This document shows positions 63,948 through 64,000 of a stretch of 64,000 bases of DNA, piece after piece. The DNA lies in assembly GCA_002344135.1 (NCBI GenBank), contig DDTO01000001.1, positions 62,001-126,000 on the forward strand, read 5' to 3'. Every line of letters starts with the position of its first letter. The stretch's first letter is position 1. The position numbers and the translations under genes were made by a program. The notes below the pieces were generated by a model. The model ran no database searches. It had not been told where the DNA came from and saw only the letters and a list, made by a program, of their open reading frames with translations. The DNA comes from Chthonomonas sp. UBA2362. GTDB taxonomy: Bacteria; Armatimonadota; Fimbriimonadia; Fimbriimonadales; Fimbriimonadaceae.

Positions 63948-64000
63948 ATGAGTGATCGACTCGTCGGGCGAGTTGCGTTTGTGACGGGGGCGGGTAGCGG
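63948..64000 (+). CDS. Short-chain dehydrogenase/reductase, N-terminus only (cut by window end)
   Basis: ATG 63948 reads MSDRLVGRVAFVTGAGSG: the first strand and the TGxxxGxG dinucleotide-binding motif of an SDR family oxidoreductase, truncated at residue 18 by the window edge. Follows the haloperoxidase-like gene by 26 nt. Confidence 0.75.
   Translation, partial: MSDRLVGRVAFVTGAGS

Overview
The window looks like a GC-rich, Gram-negative-type (diderm) chromosome, probably from the phylum Armatimonadota (Fimbriimonas-like). This is an inference from three things: proteins ending in a PEP-CTERM tail with arginine-rich ends (48345, 55949, 62596), an LptA/LptD-like outer-membrane protein and a PagL-like barrel protein, and scattered single copies of genes that usually sit in operons. 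I see no rRNA, tRNA, CRISPR array, transposase or phage gene.

Layout. 1-9.9 kb: end of an RNase E/G gene overlapping a 3-methyladenine DNA glycosylase; a secreted CocE-type hydrolase; three minus-strand genes (two secreted proteins of unknown function and a PIG-L deacetylase); then hpt and rho. 10-16.4 kb: a secreted EEP-fold protein, an LptA/LptD-like protein, a CsgG-like protein, a pxpA-pxpC pair without pxpB that uses CTG and TTG starts, and msrB. 16.4-24.5 kb: small unknown genes, a membrane-anchored FAD oxidoreductase overlapping an acidic-tailed membrane protein, dxs, hisB, a cystathionine beta-synthase-type enzyme and fumarylacetoacetase. 24.5-29.5 kb: a tetraheme cytochrome with an UshA-like domain next to a DUF1573 protein, then 2-oxoacid dehydrogenase E1 beta and alpha. 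29.6-38.3 kb: DUF5658 and DUF1385 membrane proteins, rseP-dxr, a PAS histidine kinase, cinA and pilT. 38.4-46.4 kb: a frameshifted unknown gene, a CE7 esterase, sucC, hutU, a cysteine desulfurase and the housekeeping sigma factor. 46.4-51.2 kb: repeats and small secreted proteins.

51.2-59.6 kb is the most unusual part. rpsL-rpsG is followed by a perfect 15-bp terminator hairpin, and fusA lies about 5 kb further on in the same direction. Between them are mostly opposite-strand accessory genes: a WD40-type protein, an unknown protein behind a strong promoter and a C10 tract, a PEP-CTERM protein, a glycoside-hydrolase-like gene broken by three frameshifts, and a nucleotidyltransferase. Both rpsL and fusA have terminator-like hairpins in their 5' leaders. 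59.7-64 kb: a secreted beta-propeller, a PagL-like protein, sdhB, a vanadium-haloperoxidase-like PEP-CTERM protein and the start of a short-chain dehydrogenase.

Genes group by shared function in a few places: isoprenoid precursors (dxs, dxr), amino-acid breakdown (fahA, hutU, pxpA/C), central metabolism (E1 alpha/beta, sucC, sdhB), envelope (LptD-like, PagL-like, rseP) and translation/transcription (rpsL, rpsG, fusA, rho, sigma factor). Start sites differ from the longest open frame in many genes; the reasons are given per entry. All family assignments rest on reading motifs by eye, not on database searches.
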